Source: Epiperipatus broadwayi
Taxonomy: Eukaryota; Onychophora; Udeonychophora; Euonychophora; Peripatidae
DNA length: 64,000 nucleotides
Assembly: GCA_028023455.1 (NCBI GenBank)
Contig: JAQFVV010000013.1
Coordinates: 11,134,579-11,198,578 of the forward strand
Reading direction: 5' to 3'
This document shows positions 1 through 10,868 of this stretch, one piece after another. Each line of letters starts with the position of its first letter. Positions within the stretch are counted from its first letter, which is position 1. The notes beneath the pieces are model-generated. The model was not told the DNA's origin. It did no database searches and saw nothing but the letters and a program-made list of their open reading frames with translations. Both the position numbers and the translations under genes were made by a program.

Positions 1-1050
1 TTATTTTTTAAATGGTTATCACTATTCATCTCAGCCTTATTGTTTTCCTTAATTTTTCTAATTTCTATCAATGTAAAGCTTTTTGCTCTAACATTATTAA
101 AACCGAAGTTATTGTGAAAATTACATCTCAAGCCAGTTTTTTAAAAATTCAGCATGGCGCCAAGGCTGGTAAAATAGTTAATTCACAAACTTCATGTCTG
201 CTGATAAATGATTTAAATAAATAACATTATATTATACAAGGTTTGTATTAATGTTTTTTGATGATGGGAAAAGCAAATAATACTTATATCATATTTATTG
301 CAATATATCTGCTATATATAATGACTGAAGCTAAGAGATACATATGTAATAAAGCTGTAAATATCATCTTATCTATTTATACTTCACCTAATACTAACAT
401 TAACAGCAGTAGTATGGCTTTGAACCCAAAGTTATATATGTTAACTGACACCTGTCTTGCTAGAGTTGGTAGTATATGTATAGTTTATCACCAATCAGTA
501 ATTGTAAGTATAATATTCAACTATTTATTTTGTAGTTAATAATTTCACTGACTGGATGGAAATAAAATGGAACAAGTTATCGATTTTAAGTCAGGGTGGT
601 TCATGAAAGTGTTTATTTTGTGTTATTACTACCAAGTCTGTATAAAATAAATAGGCATTAAGTGTAAAAATATTCTCAGATGTTGATAAAGTGTAGCAAA
701 TGTTTAAAATTTTATGAAAATTCATTTTCTACTTAATCAGGTTTGTAATATTTTATATTTGAGTTTTAACAAAGGTACCCAAATAATATGTATAGTTATA
801 AGGCAGATTTGTAATTTTGTCATAAATTATAAATTTATTATTAAAACCTTATTAAATGTAAGTGTTGAAAGCCATTGTATTTTAAAAATTTCTTATTTCT
901 AGAATATAATAAATTCCTCAAATTTTTGTGAATAAAGTTCTTATTTTAAATCATTTTTTTTCATTATAAATCTTAATCCCAATTCAATAGGCTTTGTTTA
1001 ATAAGATGACTTGTGAAATTTAATCAAGATGAAAATCACATTTGTTTTAA
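1..1050. other. A+T-rich non-coding DNA
   Basis: No coding, RNA or repeat signature could be seen. The open frames at 12-224, 258-539 and 714-902 have the low-complexity, Ile/Phe/Asn-rich composition expected from A+T-rich DNA and no recognisable motif. Confidence 0.6.
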
Positions 1051-1500
1051 TGCTTTTTTTAATTAGCAAACAAACCCTTGGGGCATGTTCAATGTTGGTG
1101 GGAGAATTCCTATTCTGAGGGAGACCGACCAATAGAAGAGGCCATTAGGAAAATGCAGACCACAGAGGGAAATCATGAGTGAATGTCATGAGTATTGAAT
1201 TCAGATAAAGCAGGGTTGGATCATATAAATCGCCCCAATTTTGATCAAAGGAGAGAAGAAAACAAACACGGTGCTCAGTAAAATGAGAAAAATATTGGTA
1301 TTAGGATTTAAGTAACATCTAGTAAAGAAAAGACAATTCACTTCTTTGAACTCTGTATCTACCAGCCTATCACAATGCCACTCCGGTGCTGTCAATGTCT
1401 AGCCCGTGAGAATGAACTGCTTTGAAAAAGCCTGTTTCCAGCTATGCTGAGGTATCTTCCCATTTGCCGCAAGCCCTTGATCTTTTAATGACCTTTATTC
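1051..1500. other. Unidentified patch of higher G+C
   Basis: This stretch is clearly less A+T-rich and of higher complexity than its surroundings, which often marks an old exon or a mobile-element remnant. Neither strand gives a frame with recognisable protein motifs; the minus-strand frame 1201-1395 is not convincing. No terminal repeats were found. Confidence 0.3.
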
Positions 1501-2640
1501 TAAATTAGTATTAATCTTTGATTAGTTTAAAATCATTTATTCACTCCTAGAGCAAAATATAACATGTAATGTTTATACAACTTTCATTATGTCTTTAACT
1601 TTATTTTATGTAAAACAATTTCAATCTTACTAAAACTCCATATTATTTTGATGCAGCAATTTATTTTATTTTAATATTGACTTATACTAAGCTGCCAAAT
1701 TAAGTGCAAAATTCAAAGAGCATATTGCAACCCTAGTCCTTATTATTTTCTCATCAAAATTATTGTAGGATATGTAGATTTTCCACTAAGTAATTAAAAA
1801 ATGAAGCTCATTTAGTTTGTAAATGATTTAAATGATCGGAATCGTTGCAAAACTTAAGTTTCCAATTATTCATAAATTAATTGTGCCCAGTAATCATATC
1901 TCAACCGAAAATGTAATTTATTAAATTCTCTTAGCGAAATCAATCTCAACTTCCTAAACCCAAAATCTAGCTCTCTAGGTAAAATCTATATAGAGAATTT
2001 AACATTCAATTTTATTATTATATACATTGTATATCTCATGTGTGTTTATGATCTTTAGCGTTTATGTATTCATTGTCATGCAAAATTATGTAACACTCCC
2101 CAGAAATGAATTTGTTTTGTTTCTTTTATATATATATAGGGTTTATTTTAATTTTTGTTATATTAACGTCATTTACTTATAAATTCTAAGCCATGAAAGA
2201 TTTTAATGTTTGGAAGTGTGGGAAGACAATCTATTCCCTTAAATTTGGTTTTAATTCTTATTGTTTCTTTTACATTATACTTTACTATAAGATTTATTGC
2301 TGCCCTGGGTTTTGTGGACATTATATTACATTAAAGAATTCATTACTTAAATCAGGAATTAATTCATTATCATTTGGTATATTATAGATGCATATCTATG
2401 GGTATACAGTATTATTTGCTTATGGTTGCAATTATTCACTTATTATTATTGTTCTTGCTTTGCTATCTAACTCTCAGAAGCGTCAGAATTTTAAATATGA
2501 CCAGTCCAACAATTTTGGTCTCCTTTAAAAGTAGATGTATTCCCTAATAGGAATTTCCTTTACCAGGTACTACCATTAAAATGTGCATGGCAGGTATGGA
2601 TAAGCCATCCCAGCACAGAAACATGTATTGTTATGCAGAG
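1501..2640. other. A+T-rich non-coding DNA
   Basis: Nothing recognisable apart from a short TA run near 2130. Confidence 0.6.
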
Positions 2641-2675
2641 ATATGTTTGGTCAGTGGGCCAGCATGTCCTGTCAT

Positions 2676-2888
2676 TCATTGACTTCTCCTAGCAAGGCCT
2701 CTTTGAAGATCGTAAATGACCTCAGGTGTTCTTTTATTGTAGCCATAACGTCTCACCACCTTTAGCACTCTTAATATCCATTTCTGTTTGTAAACCTCAA
2801 ATACTTTTTCTACCGGGATGGCACATCTTTCATTAGCCAACCCAGTTACTGAATTAATCAAATATGAATACCTAACTGTTTCTGACAT
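2676..2888 (-). CDS. Possible coding exon of unknown product
   Basis: A 70-residue minus-strand frame ends in TGA at 2676. Its composition is unlike the surrounding noise: balanced charges, basic residues and mixed codon use, with segments such as KQKWILRVLKVV and TPEVIYDLQRGLARR. No domain is recognised. The annotated Met is arbitrary. A possible splice acceptor (pyrimidine-rich stretch followed by TCAG) lies immediately at the N-terminal end near 2883, which would make this a last exon entering in frame. The DNA downstream of the stop (2640-2500) is also of higher complexity, compatible with 3' UTR. It could equally be a fragment of an unrecognised mobile element. No partner exon could be identified in the window. 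Confidence 0.3.
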   Translation of the reverse strand: MSETVRYSYLINSVTGLANERCAIPVEKVFEVYKQKWILRVLKVVRRYGYNKRTPEVIYDLQRGLARRSQ

Positions 2889-5800
2889 AAGATAAACAGT
2901 TATTTTTCCACACTCATAACTTACAACATATTAAATTGCAGTAATAGTCTAACTCAACTCACTCATATTTGGTGATTGATATATATATAAAGAAAATAGA
3001 TTATTTTCCTAAATTATAATTTTAATAAGGGTTAAAATGATGGATTATTATCAATTTGGCTTTGGCAGACCGCTTAACCAACCTTTTATATTTAGTAAAT
3101 GAAGGTATTACGTTTGGCATCAAAACCTAATTTGTATCATAAATGGATCACAGTAGCAGGATAAATTGAAATGCTGCAATATTGCTTAATTACAATGTTA
3201 TCTAATTTACTTAATGAATTTTAAAATTATGTAATTGCAAGACCAATATGTATAACCAAGTTGTGTAACACAAATATTGACATATTTTGTATGATGATAC
3301 TTGTATGTATAATAAATATATTATATTCTTATTTGAAATATCTTGGTTTGTCATTATTCCGAATCTCTAACATAAATCCATTTTATTCATTTATAAAATT
3401 TATGTGTTAAATTCATCCCCTTTGTTATGTTGCCAAAGTTGTTATTATTGCAACTCAAATCAATCAAATCTTCAACTTAGTTAAATTATCAAACAATGTC
3501 AGGTATATTCCACACCATTATTTAATTGTAATAAATTTAAATAGGTATTCATGAATGAAATGTAAATCTGTTGTTTTAAGTCACGTATGAACCCTAAACT
3601 CTAGCTGGGATGGAATGAGAATGAAACTCGCTGGTATCATCAAAAGTGTTGTTCATATAGTCAGAGATCCCGGAGCACAAGTAAATAGGTTGGCAGTTTA
3701 GAAATGTTCCAGACTTCTATCTCGTACATGTTGGACTGCTGTAATTTTGCTTGGATTTTGGGTCTTGTTGAGTGATTACGAGGTTTTGACTGGTACAGTA
3801 AGAAATGTTTTTGTAAATAAATCTGTAAATTATTTACTTTGTCAAGATATTAGATGCTAGAATAGATGCCCAGAAAAAAACTGGAATGAACAATTATTTC
3901 TTCAGGATGATTAATATTCTTGGATTTTACTGGATTTTGTTATTATTACTTGTACATTTCTTCATATGGCACCAAGACAAAAGTATGATTGTGCATAAAG
4001 CTTTCCTCATAACTAGGTAATGAAATGATTCCTGACAAGCATTCAACTTACAAGCAGAAGGAGAGAAAAAAAAATCTTTTCATAACTTTAAAACTTTATC
4101 ATTTTTTAAAATTAGTCTAAGGTTAATATATAGAATATTGCATTTTTTTAAATTTTGAATCTAACCTTTTGTTATTATATTTTAAATTTAATCTTAAAGT
4201 AGATTAATTTTATTTTTATTAAAATGTTAAATAATAAACATGGTTATTCAGAAAGTAATTTTCTGAAGAAGGTAAATTACATATGCAATCAGTTTTTTTG
4301 AATGTATGGTCCAAGAAACAGATCACCATGAATAATCTTAATGATGGTTGACATCACTGATATTTCCTTTTATTACGTAGATTACATTTTGCTTAATAAT
4401 TTTTTTTTTTTAAAAAAAAGATATATCCTAATTATTATTTAAATCAGTATTTCATATTGCTTGAATTTAATACTAAACAGTAGAATGAACAGTTGATAGA
4501 AATTATCATGTTATTTTTTATATACAAAAATTGATGAATGTTTTTTTTGGAAACATCCAAGGATATTTAAAAATATTTATTTAATGTGAATGCTTGAATA
4601 TGCATACATTAGATAACATCTTTAATTTATCAATGTTTTATCTTAGTGAATATTGTCTGTTGAAATACAGAGAAAAAAACCTAATACTAATCTCTAAATT
4701 ATAGAATAACAAATAAATAAGCATATAGTAATGATGTATGTTTTATCAAGACCATTTGTGCTTGAAAACTAAAAAAAACATCTTGAAATGAATTTAGATG
4801 TTCGTTGTTCCTTTAATATTGTTGTTTTGGAAATTATTTTAGAATGCAGTTTGTATATTTTGTAATGTTAAATGAGTTATTCAGTGTGAAATATATAGGA
4901 TGGTGGTCAGGAGAGTAATATTCATATGAAATTCTAGGTATTAAAGATATGTTGAAATCTGTTGTATGTGAATTATATTTTCATACTTTATATACAGATA
5001 ACATTGGGTTATATATTATTTTCCATGGACAGTTGAATTTTTTATCATCAATAAGTGCTATACTAAAGCCATGACTTGAATCTTGGGTGCCTGATGAATA
5101 CAGAACTATTATTATGATTTGTACTGTATCCATTATGATATTATCTTAATCTTTTGAGTCATTCTTGTTACTATTACATACCCTACACTTTAATTGCTAT
5201 CTATCACCACAAAAATCATCACATATGATAGTTTTATAAGTTGGTAAAGTAATGACTAAACCATGTAAAGTTGATAATTTGTGAGAGAGAGCAAGATGAA
5301 GTTTATAGAAATTTCTTTCGCAAATGATGTTGAAACCTTGATGATTGTCATAGTATATAACACAAGAGAGGAATAATTGATACAAGTATTAAAGATCACT
5401 TAATTCAAACAGATGCATATTTAGATTGGAATGAGAACAGTGAAAATGATTTTTGGATAGTATGATGAATGTAAGAGTATAAAAATAAAAGAAATACAAA
5501 TGCCAAGCAATATAATTTATGAATAGTTCTTTAAATTTTATTATAAATAATTTAAACCCATTTAAGTTATAAAAATTTATAAAATTATCTTTTAAATATT
5601 TTTGCATAAGCTAATTTTTTATAGAGGGAAGTATTCATATTTTTTTTATTTAAAATTTTCTGATATTCAAATATCAGAATGATACTTTGCTAAACTGCAA
5701 ATAAAGTCTTTGTTAATTTTTCTTTTAATATTTTATTTGTTGAATTTTAAGAAGTGTATTTTAAATTATAAACTTATATTGATGCATTTACATCATAATA

Positions 5801-6026
5801 AATATATTTTATAGTAGTATAAGTATAATATTAAGTTTTCTTAGAAATTGGAAAATTTATTGTAATTGTTCCCAATACTAATAATAGAATACTATTTTAC
5901 TGAATGAAGATTATATATTATCATTACTGCTGTAAGTTTTCTTTTCTTTTGAAATGGCTGGAATGAAGACTATCTTATTTTATTTCTTGTATTTATTGAT
6001 AAGATTTACTGTATATATATATATAT
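2889..6026. other. A+T-rich non-coding DNA
   Basis: Mostly low-complexity A+T-rich DNA. A patch at about 3590-3800 is less A+T-rich but holds no recognisable frame. The minus frames at 5197-5385 and 5389-5607 look like chance open frames. No repeats were recognised. Confidence 0.55.
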
Positions 6027-6183
6027 TTACAATAAAAATAATAATAATAATGGTAACAAACTATTATAAACAATCCTTAAATTCACAGAAGTACTTTCAG
6101 TTAATTTCTTGAATTGCCTGCCTCAACTGCCATTAAAATTCAAAAAGAAAACAAAGCAGAAGCAAACGTCATCAATTCAAATT

Positions 6184-6460
6184 CTAGGAATCTCGTATTT
6201 TAATGTTAGCGGATTGCCTATTTATTAAATGCATTTTATTCCTATTTATAAAATTTGCCTCTTTAATTTTTCTTTTATTATGGTTTCTCTCCTCATGAAG
6301 AATTTTCACATTTTCAAAATCAAATTTAAATTTGTATTTACATGTTTTTTCATGATCAAAGAAAACTGAAGGAGAAATTAAATCACCATTATTTTTACTT
6401 TTTGTACATTTATATAACAATTCATGCTCCCTCAATCTCTTCTCAATAGTGAATCTAGGT
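6184..6460 (-). pseudogene. PLE GIY-YIG endonuclease fragment, left copy
   Basis: The minus-strand frame encodes the C-terminal half of the GIY-YIG nuclease that PLEs carry after their reverse transcriptase. Visible landmarks are the R-x-x-EH element (RLREHELLYK), the FDFENVKILHEE strand/helix, and the KRKIKEA motif with the expected catalytic Glu, followed by NRNKMHLINR. The GIY and YIG strands at the domain start are absent because the copy is truncated at the palindrome centre. The frame stops at TAG just after IRDS, where the plus copy has TGG (Trp), so the C-terminus is cut by a nonsense mutation. The first dozen codons of the open frame are antisense to the other copy and are not real protein. 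Confidence 0.75.
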
Positions 6461-6753
6461 GCACTATTGAGAAGAGATGGAGGGAGCATGAATTGTTATA
6501 TAAACATACAAAAAGTAAAAATAATGGTAATTTAATTTCTCCTTCAGTTTTCTTTGATCATGAAAAAACATGTAAATATAAATTTAAATTTGATTTTGAA
6601 AATGTGAAAATTCTTCATGAGGAGAGAAACCATAATAAAAAAAAAATTAAAGAGGTAATTTTTATAAATAGGAATAAAATGCATTTAATAAATAGGAAAT
6701 CTGCTAACATTAAAATATGAGATTCCTGGAATTTGAATTGATGACGTCTGCTT
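6452..6753 (+). pseudogene. PLE GIY-YIG endonuclease fragment, right copy
   Basis: Mirror-image partner of the left copy, with the same landmarks: REHELLYK, FDFENVKILHEE, KKIKEV with catalytic Glu, and INRNKMHLINR. It is broken by a CGA-to-TGA change at about 6718, where the left copy still has Arg; translation would otherwise run on through DSWNLN to a stop near 6740. The reverse transcriptase and the GIY/YIG strands are missing. The two copies are broken at different codons, so they have mutated independently since the inversion arose. Confidence 0.75.
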
Positions 6754-6785
6754 CTGCTTTGTTTTCTTTTTGAATTTTAATGGCA

Positions 6786-6819
6786 GTTGAGGCAGGTTCA
6801 AGAAATTAACCGAAAGTAC
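6786..6819 (+). other. Hammerhead-like core in PLE 3' UTR
   Basis: Downstream of the GIY-YIG frame lies TTGAGGCA, a GGTT/AACC stem with a 9-base loop, then GAAA. This resembles the CUGANGA-helix II-GAAA core of hammerhead ribozymes, which PLEs are known to carry. The core is imperfect (first C is T; A9 region altered). The left-arm copy near 6095-6128 keeps the outline with further changes. Similarity to the motif at 37735-37766 supports it. Confidence 0.35.
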
Positions 6820-6884
6820 TTCTGCGAATTTAAGAATTGTTTATAATAGTTTGTTACCATTATTATTATTATTTTTATTGTAAT

Positions 6885-7418
6885 TACAATTTTGTTTTAA
6901 TTAATGGACATTTTATTTTTATATTATATATATATATATTATGTTAAACAATGTTAATTCTTATTTTATTTTTGTAAATATTTTTTTAATATTACGATGT
7001 TATTATATTGTAATAGTATGATATTATTATAAATAAATTTGTTAACTGTTTTTAAAATATATCTTAGATAAGTTGTGATTTATTTGCATGTTGTTTATTT
7101 GATTTTTCATTTTACATGCATGAACCACAGAAATTGATAATTTAAAATATTAATTATTTGGCACATGATCCTTAAGATTATTTAGATATATCTATTATAT
7201 TTAACTGAGTAACAAAGTATATTATTATTATTATTATCATCATCATCATTAGTAGTAGTATTATTATTATTATCATCATTATTATTATAGAAGATATGAC
7301 CATTGGTAATTTTTTTAAAATTGATACAACACAAATGAGAGATACTTGATACTACCATAATATTAAAATGCATTATATTTTATGAATGATACATTAAATA
7401 AAGAGATTGTACAATGTT
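6885..7418. repeat. A+T-rich DNA with trinucleotide microsatellite
   Basis: Mostly featureless A+T-rich DNA. A compound ATT/ATC/AGT trinucleotide microsatellite lies at 7219-7290 and explains the Asn/Asp-rich minus-strand frame across it. Confidence 0.7.
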
Positions 7419-7419
7419 A

Positions 7420-7740
7420 CTTAAAATCTTATTAAACTAAAGATCAGCTTTTCAAGCTAATGTACATGCGCTTTATGAATCTTAATAATAAATGAATACT
7501 TTCACTTCCAACACAAGATAAAGTCTTTGCGAAAGAATAGAATGAATCTACCTATTCTTTCAACCCAAACACTTAAGCATGGGCAAATCTTAAGCACTGG
7601 ATATGAAAGCGTGAAGATAAACCAATCACTTTAAATTACTTTTTACTATGTCTGAATAAAAGTATTCATTTATTATTAAGATTCATAATATGCATGTACA
7701 TTAGCTTGAAAAGCTGATCTTTAGTTTATTACAATTCATA
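7420..7740. mobile_element. MITE with about 70-bp inverted repeats
   Basis: Left arm 7434-7505 is matched in reverse complement by 7659-7728, with few mismatches (for example AAAGATCAGCTTTTCAAGC on the left). The 150-bp centre has no coding capacity. This is the layout of a non-autonomous DNA transposon; the family and the target duplication are not clear. Confidence 0.7.
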
Positions 7741-8000
7741 AACATTGTGCTATATAAAATAAATATCTCATTAAAATCTTATTTATGTATTATTGCTAAA
7801 CTTTTTCTCCTTCCTTCTCACTTCCTCCACTCATATTTATTGAACCATACCATCTCAATCAATTTATTACTAATACTGATTTAACATATTCACGAAGGAC
7901 AATGCACTGTCACTTAATCCCAGGGTATTGAAAGACACCAATAATTATGATATATACAAACTAGGAGTGAACTCAATGGCGATTTACTAATAAGAGTGAC

Positions 8001-8950
8001 TTAATAGCAACACTCAAATCCTCTCTCGCAAATGTTAAATGCTATTCCAGAACTCACTGGACCCCTTTTTCTTTTACATCTCTTCCTGTAAACCAAGTAC
8101 ACAATTTTTATATAGATATATACTATTAATATAACAATGATAGGAAAGAAAAGAAAGGTTAATAAAAAAATACAATATAATGTACCGGTCAGTTTTGTCT
8201 GTTCAATAACAAGATCTAGCATCTAGGCAAAAGTACCTAGAGTCCAATCATGCGCAAGATACATAAGTCAGGAACATTCATGAACTCTGCCCTATTTTCC
8301 AGATCTACTAACTTATGACTAACAATCCCGATGATACCGATCTAATTTTATTTCTCTCTGCTGGCATTGCAAAGCAGAGACACAAAAAGATTAATTTAAA
8401 TTTATAAGATGGAATATTTTAGCATGAAATATGTGTGACTCATTTAAAGATCATAACCTTTCATATTAATTATATCTATAAGATTAGCAGGAGATCACCT
8501 AGTCAGAGCGAGCATAATTTAATACCTAAGATATTAATATTTAAATAAAAGAAAACAATGATTTCTGCATGTTTATAATATATATATATAAGATTTATTA
8601 ATTCAAAGAAATATGAATAAATACTCGTTTCATTATTTTATTAATCTTTGGTCTCTTAACGTAAATATGGTTTGAATTACATTTAAACGGTAAGAGGTAA
8701 ATCATATAACATTTTATTTATAACTTAGAGGATGACAGATTTGATTGATTACTTTATTTGATTTATTATTGCGGCTCATATGCCAATAATAGATAAATAT
8801 ACCAGTGAACAATTGATTTAGCGCTATGAGGAAATATATTCTTGAGATACCAATCCACCCCCAGAAAGAACAAATATAGCATTTAACCGATTTAGCTTAC
8901 AAACATTATTTTTATGATGGTAACATTAATTTTTAGTACAAAATACATTT
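8001..8950 (-). repeat. Unknown dispersed repeat, minus copy
   Basis: This block is matched, in opposite orientation and with divergence, by 17290-17950. Best-conserved stretch is 8200-8380 (around CTTGCGCATGATTGGAC on the other copy). Within it a minus-strand frame (8001-8222) encodes about 73 residues with a strongly hydrophobic segment (FLFFPIIVILIVYIYIKIVYLVY) followed by KRCKRKRG, and upstream in another frame a run LVDLENRAEFMNVPDLCILR looks protein-like. It may be a decayed membrane-protein exon inside an old element. No terminal repeats were seen. Confidence 0.5.
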
Positions 8951-9447
8951 TATTAATAGATGGAAGAATTTCAATTTTTACGGAATGAGAAACGTGTGTG
9001 GGATAGCTCATTAACATATATATAATGCTGTCATCAAAGACATGCATCTGAAAATATTAATAAATATCATAAATAGATCTGGTTAGTAGAGTCATAACAT
9101 TACGGCTTATGGATGTTCATAAGTTTTATCTAGAAATATAAAAGGAAGGCAGTGCGTGCATGACGGCATACTTATGTGATAAAGTCACGAACCCTTGAAG
9201 GTGCTTCCGAAAATTCATTAAAGAAATAGACTGATATAGGTCTGCAAATGTTAGCAGAATTGGTTCACGAACGAAGAGCAGTCAGCTGTGTGTTTAATGG
9301 GCTAGGCTTTTTCCCAGAGCGATCCGCTATAGAGCCAGATTAAGCAACCAAATAAGTCCCGATGGGAGTTAAGAGCCTGGTTCTTGGACTTGGAGTTACG
9401 AGACAGGGTGCGGCATTCCGATATGCCTGGGTAGAGAAGCACAAATA
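8951..9447. other. Unidentified less A+T-rich stretch
   Basis: The region 9130-9440 is more complex and G+C-richer than average, directly flanking the Tigger-type element. It may be the older sequence into which that element inserted. No frame or repeat partner was recognised. Confidence 0.3.
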
Positions 9448-9552
9448 TACACCTGTGTCTCGTTTTATGCGGATTTATTTAATGCGATTTTGAAGCTATG
9501 CGATTCATGTTTCTTCTTAATATCTTTGTATGTGGTTTTCTTTTATGTGATA

Positions 9553-9680
9553 AAAATTATTAGATCAGAAGTCAAGCTCCAATAATGCGCTATTACTTTA
9601 AATATTATAAATTTTGCACACTCACGTCATATTTAAAGTAATAGCATATTATTGGAGTTCGACTTCCATTTAATAATTTC
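9553..9680. repeat. Hairpin inside the Tigger element
   Basis: Arms 9568-9605 and 9629-9666 are near-perfect reverse complements separated by 23 bases, with weaker pairing continuing outward to about 9553 and 9680. It looks like a small fold-back MITE or a cruciform-forming segment inserted in the transposon body. Confidence 0.7.
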
Positions 9681-9783
9681 AATATTTTCAGCACTTTATA
9701 ATAGTACTGTAATAAATTTTATGCAATTAAGAAGTTCATAATTCACTTAAAATCAGGATTTCCCCATTTTATATACACACATT

Positions 9784-10052
9784 AAATTTTACAAGATTAT
9801 AATGTAAATCTGTTCAAATGTTATACATGCCTATACTACGCAAGTTGTTGTTTTTGCATTTTAAATCACATTCTACTTTTGCTTTTTAAAAAAAAGATTA
9901 CGTAATCAATTAATCATTTAGTGTCTGCAAGTAATAAATTTTACAAGATTATGATGTAAATCTGTTCAAACGTGTTATTTTTGCATTTTAAATCATGTTC
10001 TATTTTTGCTTTTTAAAAAAAGAGTATGTAGTCAATTAATCATTTAGTGTCC
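9784..10052. repeat. Direct duplication inside the Tigger element
   Basis: 9784-9926 and 9934-10052 are diverged direct copies, both running from TAAATTTTACAAGATTA to CATTTAGTGTC; the second lacks about 25 bases. Confidence 0.8.
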
Positions 10053-10132
10053 TTAGTTTATTTTTAAAAGGTGAGTAACAGCGGTGGGCACAATTAAATT
10101 TGACAAATAAAATCTGATTTTTAATTATAATT

Positions 10133-10206
10133 AACAATTTAAAAATTACGTAATGTGATCTGAAATGATAACAATTTAAAAATTACATAACGTGATCTGA
10201 AACGAT
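10133..10206. repeat. 37-bp tandem repeat, two copies
   Basis: 10133-10169 and 10170-10206 differ only by transitions at CpG-like positions (ACGTAATG versus ACATAACG), consistent with a young duplication. Confidence 0.8.
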
Positions 10207-10378
10207 GAAATTTGATTTTTAAACGGAATTGGAAATTAAAAAAATTAAAGACAAAAATAAGAATTTAATTTTTAATGGTTAGTCTTAATTAAATTTTGTC
10301 CAACAGTGGCGAGTCGGTGTCTTTTTATTATCGTAAGTCTAAGTTCTTATTTTTACTTTAAACTTTTAGTTTACACTA

Positions 10379-10563
10379 ATGGAGAGGAAAAAACACCCAA
10401 GAAAATTAATTTCTTTGGAAACAAAATTTTAATTTTAGATCACTTAATGAAATGGGAAGGATCAACAGTGATTGGAAAACATTTTAGTTTGAAAAAATCC
10501 ACTATAAGACCAATTTTAAAAAAAGAAGTTGGCACTAGTTGTATTTTCTCTTGTGACGAATAA
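10379..10563 (+). pseudogene. Tigger transposase N-terminal DNA-binding remnant
   Basis: The residues KILILDHLMKWEGSTVIG followed by KHFSLKKSTIRPILKKE have the pattern of the CENP-B/psq-type helix-turn-helix at the start of Tigger/pogo transposases (…K..IL..L.KGE....A..…..STI..I.K.E). The likely original start is the ATG at 10379 (MERKKHPRK…), but a frameshift near 10425 separates it from the helix-turn-helix frame, so the longer open frame beginning at 10306 uses the wrong upstream frame. Translation ends at 10563, only about 60 codons in; full-length members run to several hundred residues with a DDE domain, which is absent here. Confidence 0.65.
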
Positions 10564-10868
10564 TTACGCATAAAAATATATTGTTTTGAATAAAATTAAA
10601 TACTGTAGTTAATAAAAAAGGTAAAAAAAGTTTGTCTTGTATCAATTTTTTTCAAATTTGACATTTTTTATTAGTCATATTGTATTTTCCTATTTTTCTA
10701 TGCGAATTTTAATGTAATTTTACATTGTTGCTTTGCTTTTATGCGATTTTTGGAAAATTACAGTATGTATCCCCCATTTTTCAAGGTAAGTTAATTCTAT
10801 TTTTGTGCGTTTTCTTTTGAGCAGGTTTTCTGAGGAACCTATCTACTGCATAAAACAAGACCCAGGTG

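Larger units (their letters stand above)
6027..6884. repeat. 858-bp near-perfect palindrome of PLE 3' ends
   Basis: Left arm 6027-6451 and right arm 6462-6884 are reverse complements with a loop of about 10 bases (6452-6461). Each arm carries the same GIY-YIG-type coding segment and the same 3' untranslated sequence, reading outward from the centre, so the locus is two head-to-head copies of a PLE 3' end. The arms differ by scattered substitutions (about ten amino-acid changes plus different stop mutations), so this is not a trivial sequencing fold-back of one molecule. Confidence 0.85.
9450..10868 (+). mobile_element. Tigger/pogo-type DNA transposon, internally deleted
   Basis: The ends are 21-bp terminal inverted repeats: CACCTGTGTCTCGTTTTATGC at 9450-9470 and its complement at 10848-10868 with two mismatches. 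Each is flanked by TA (9448-9449 and 10869-10870), the target duplication of the Tc1/mariner-pogo superfamily. Inside is an N-terminal transposase remnant (10379-10545); the DDE catalytic part is missing. The body also contains a fold-back insert, a direct duplication and a 37-bp tandem repeat. Confidence 0.8.

Noticed and set aside
7182-7373. Asn/Asp-rich minus frame
   Set aside because: Produced by a trinucleotide microsatellite.
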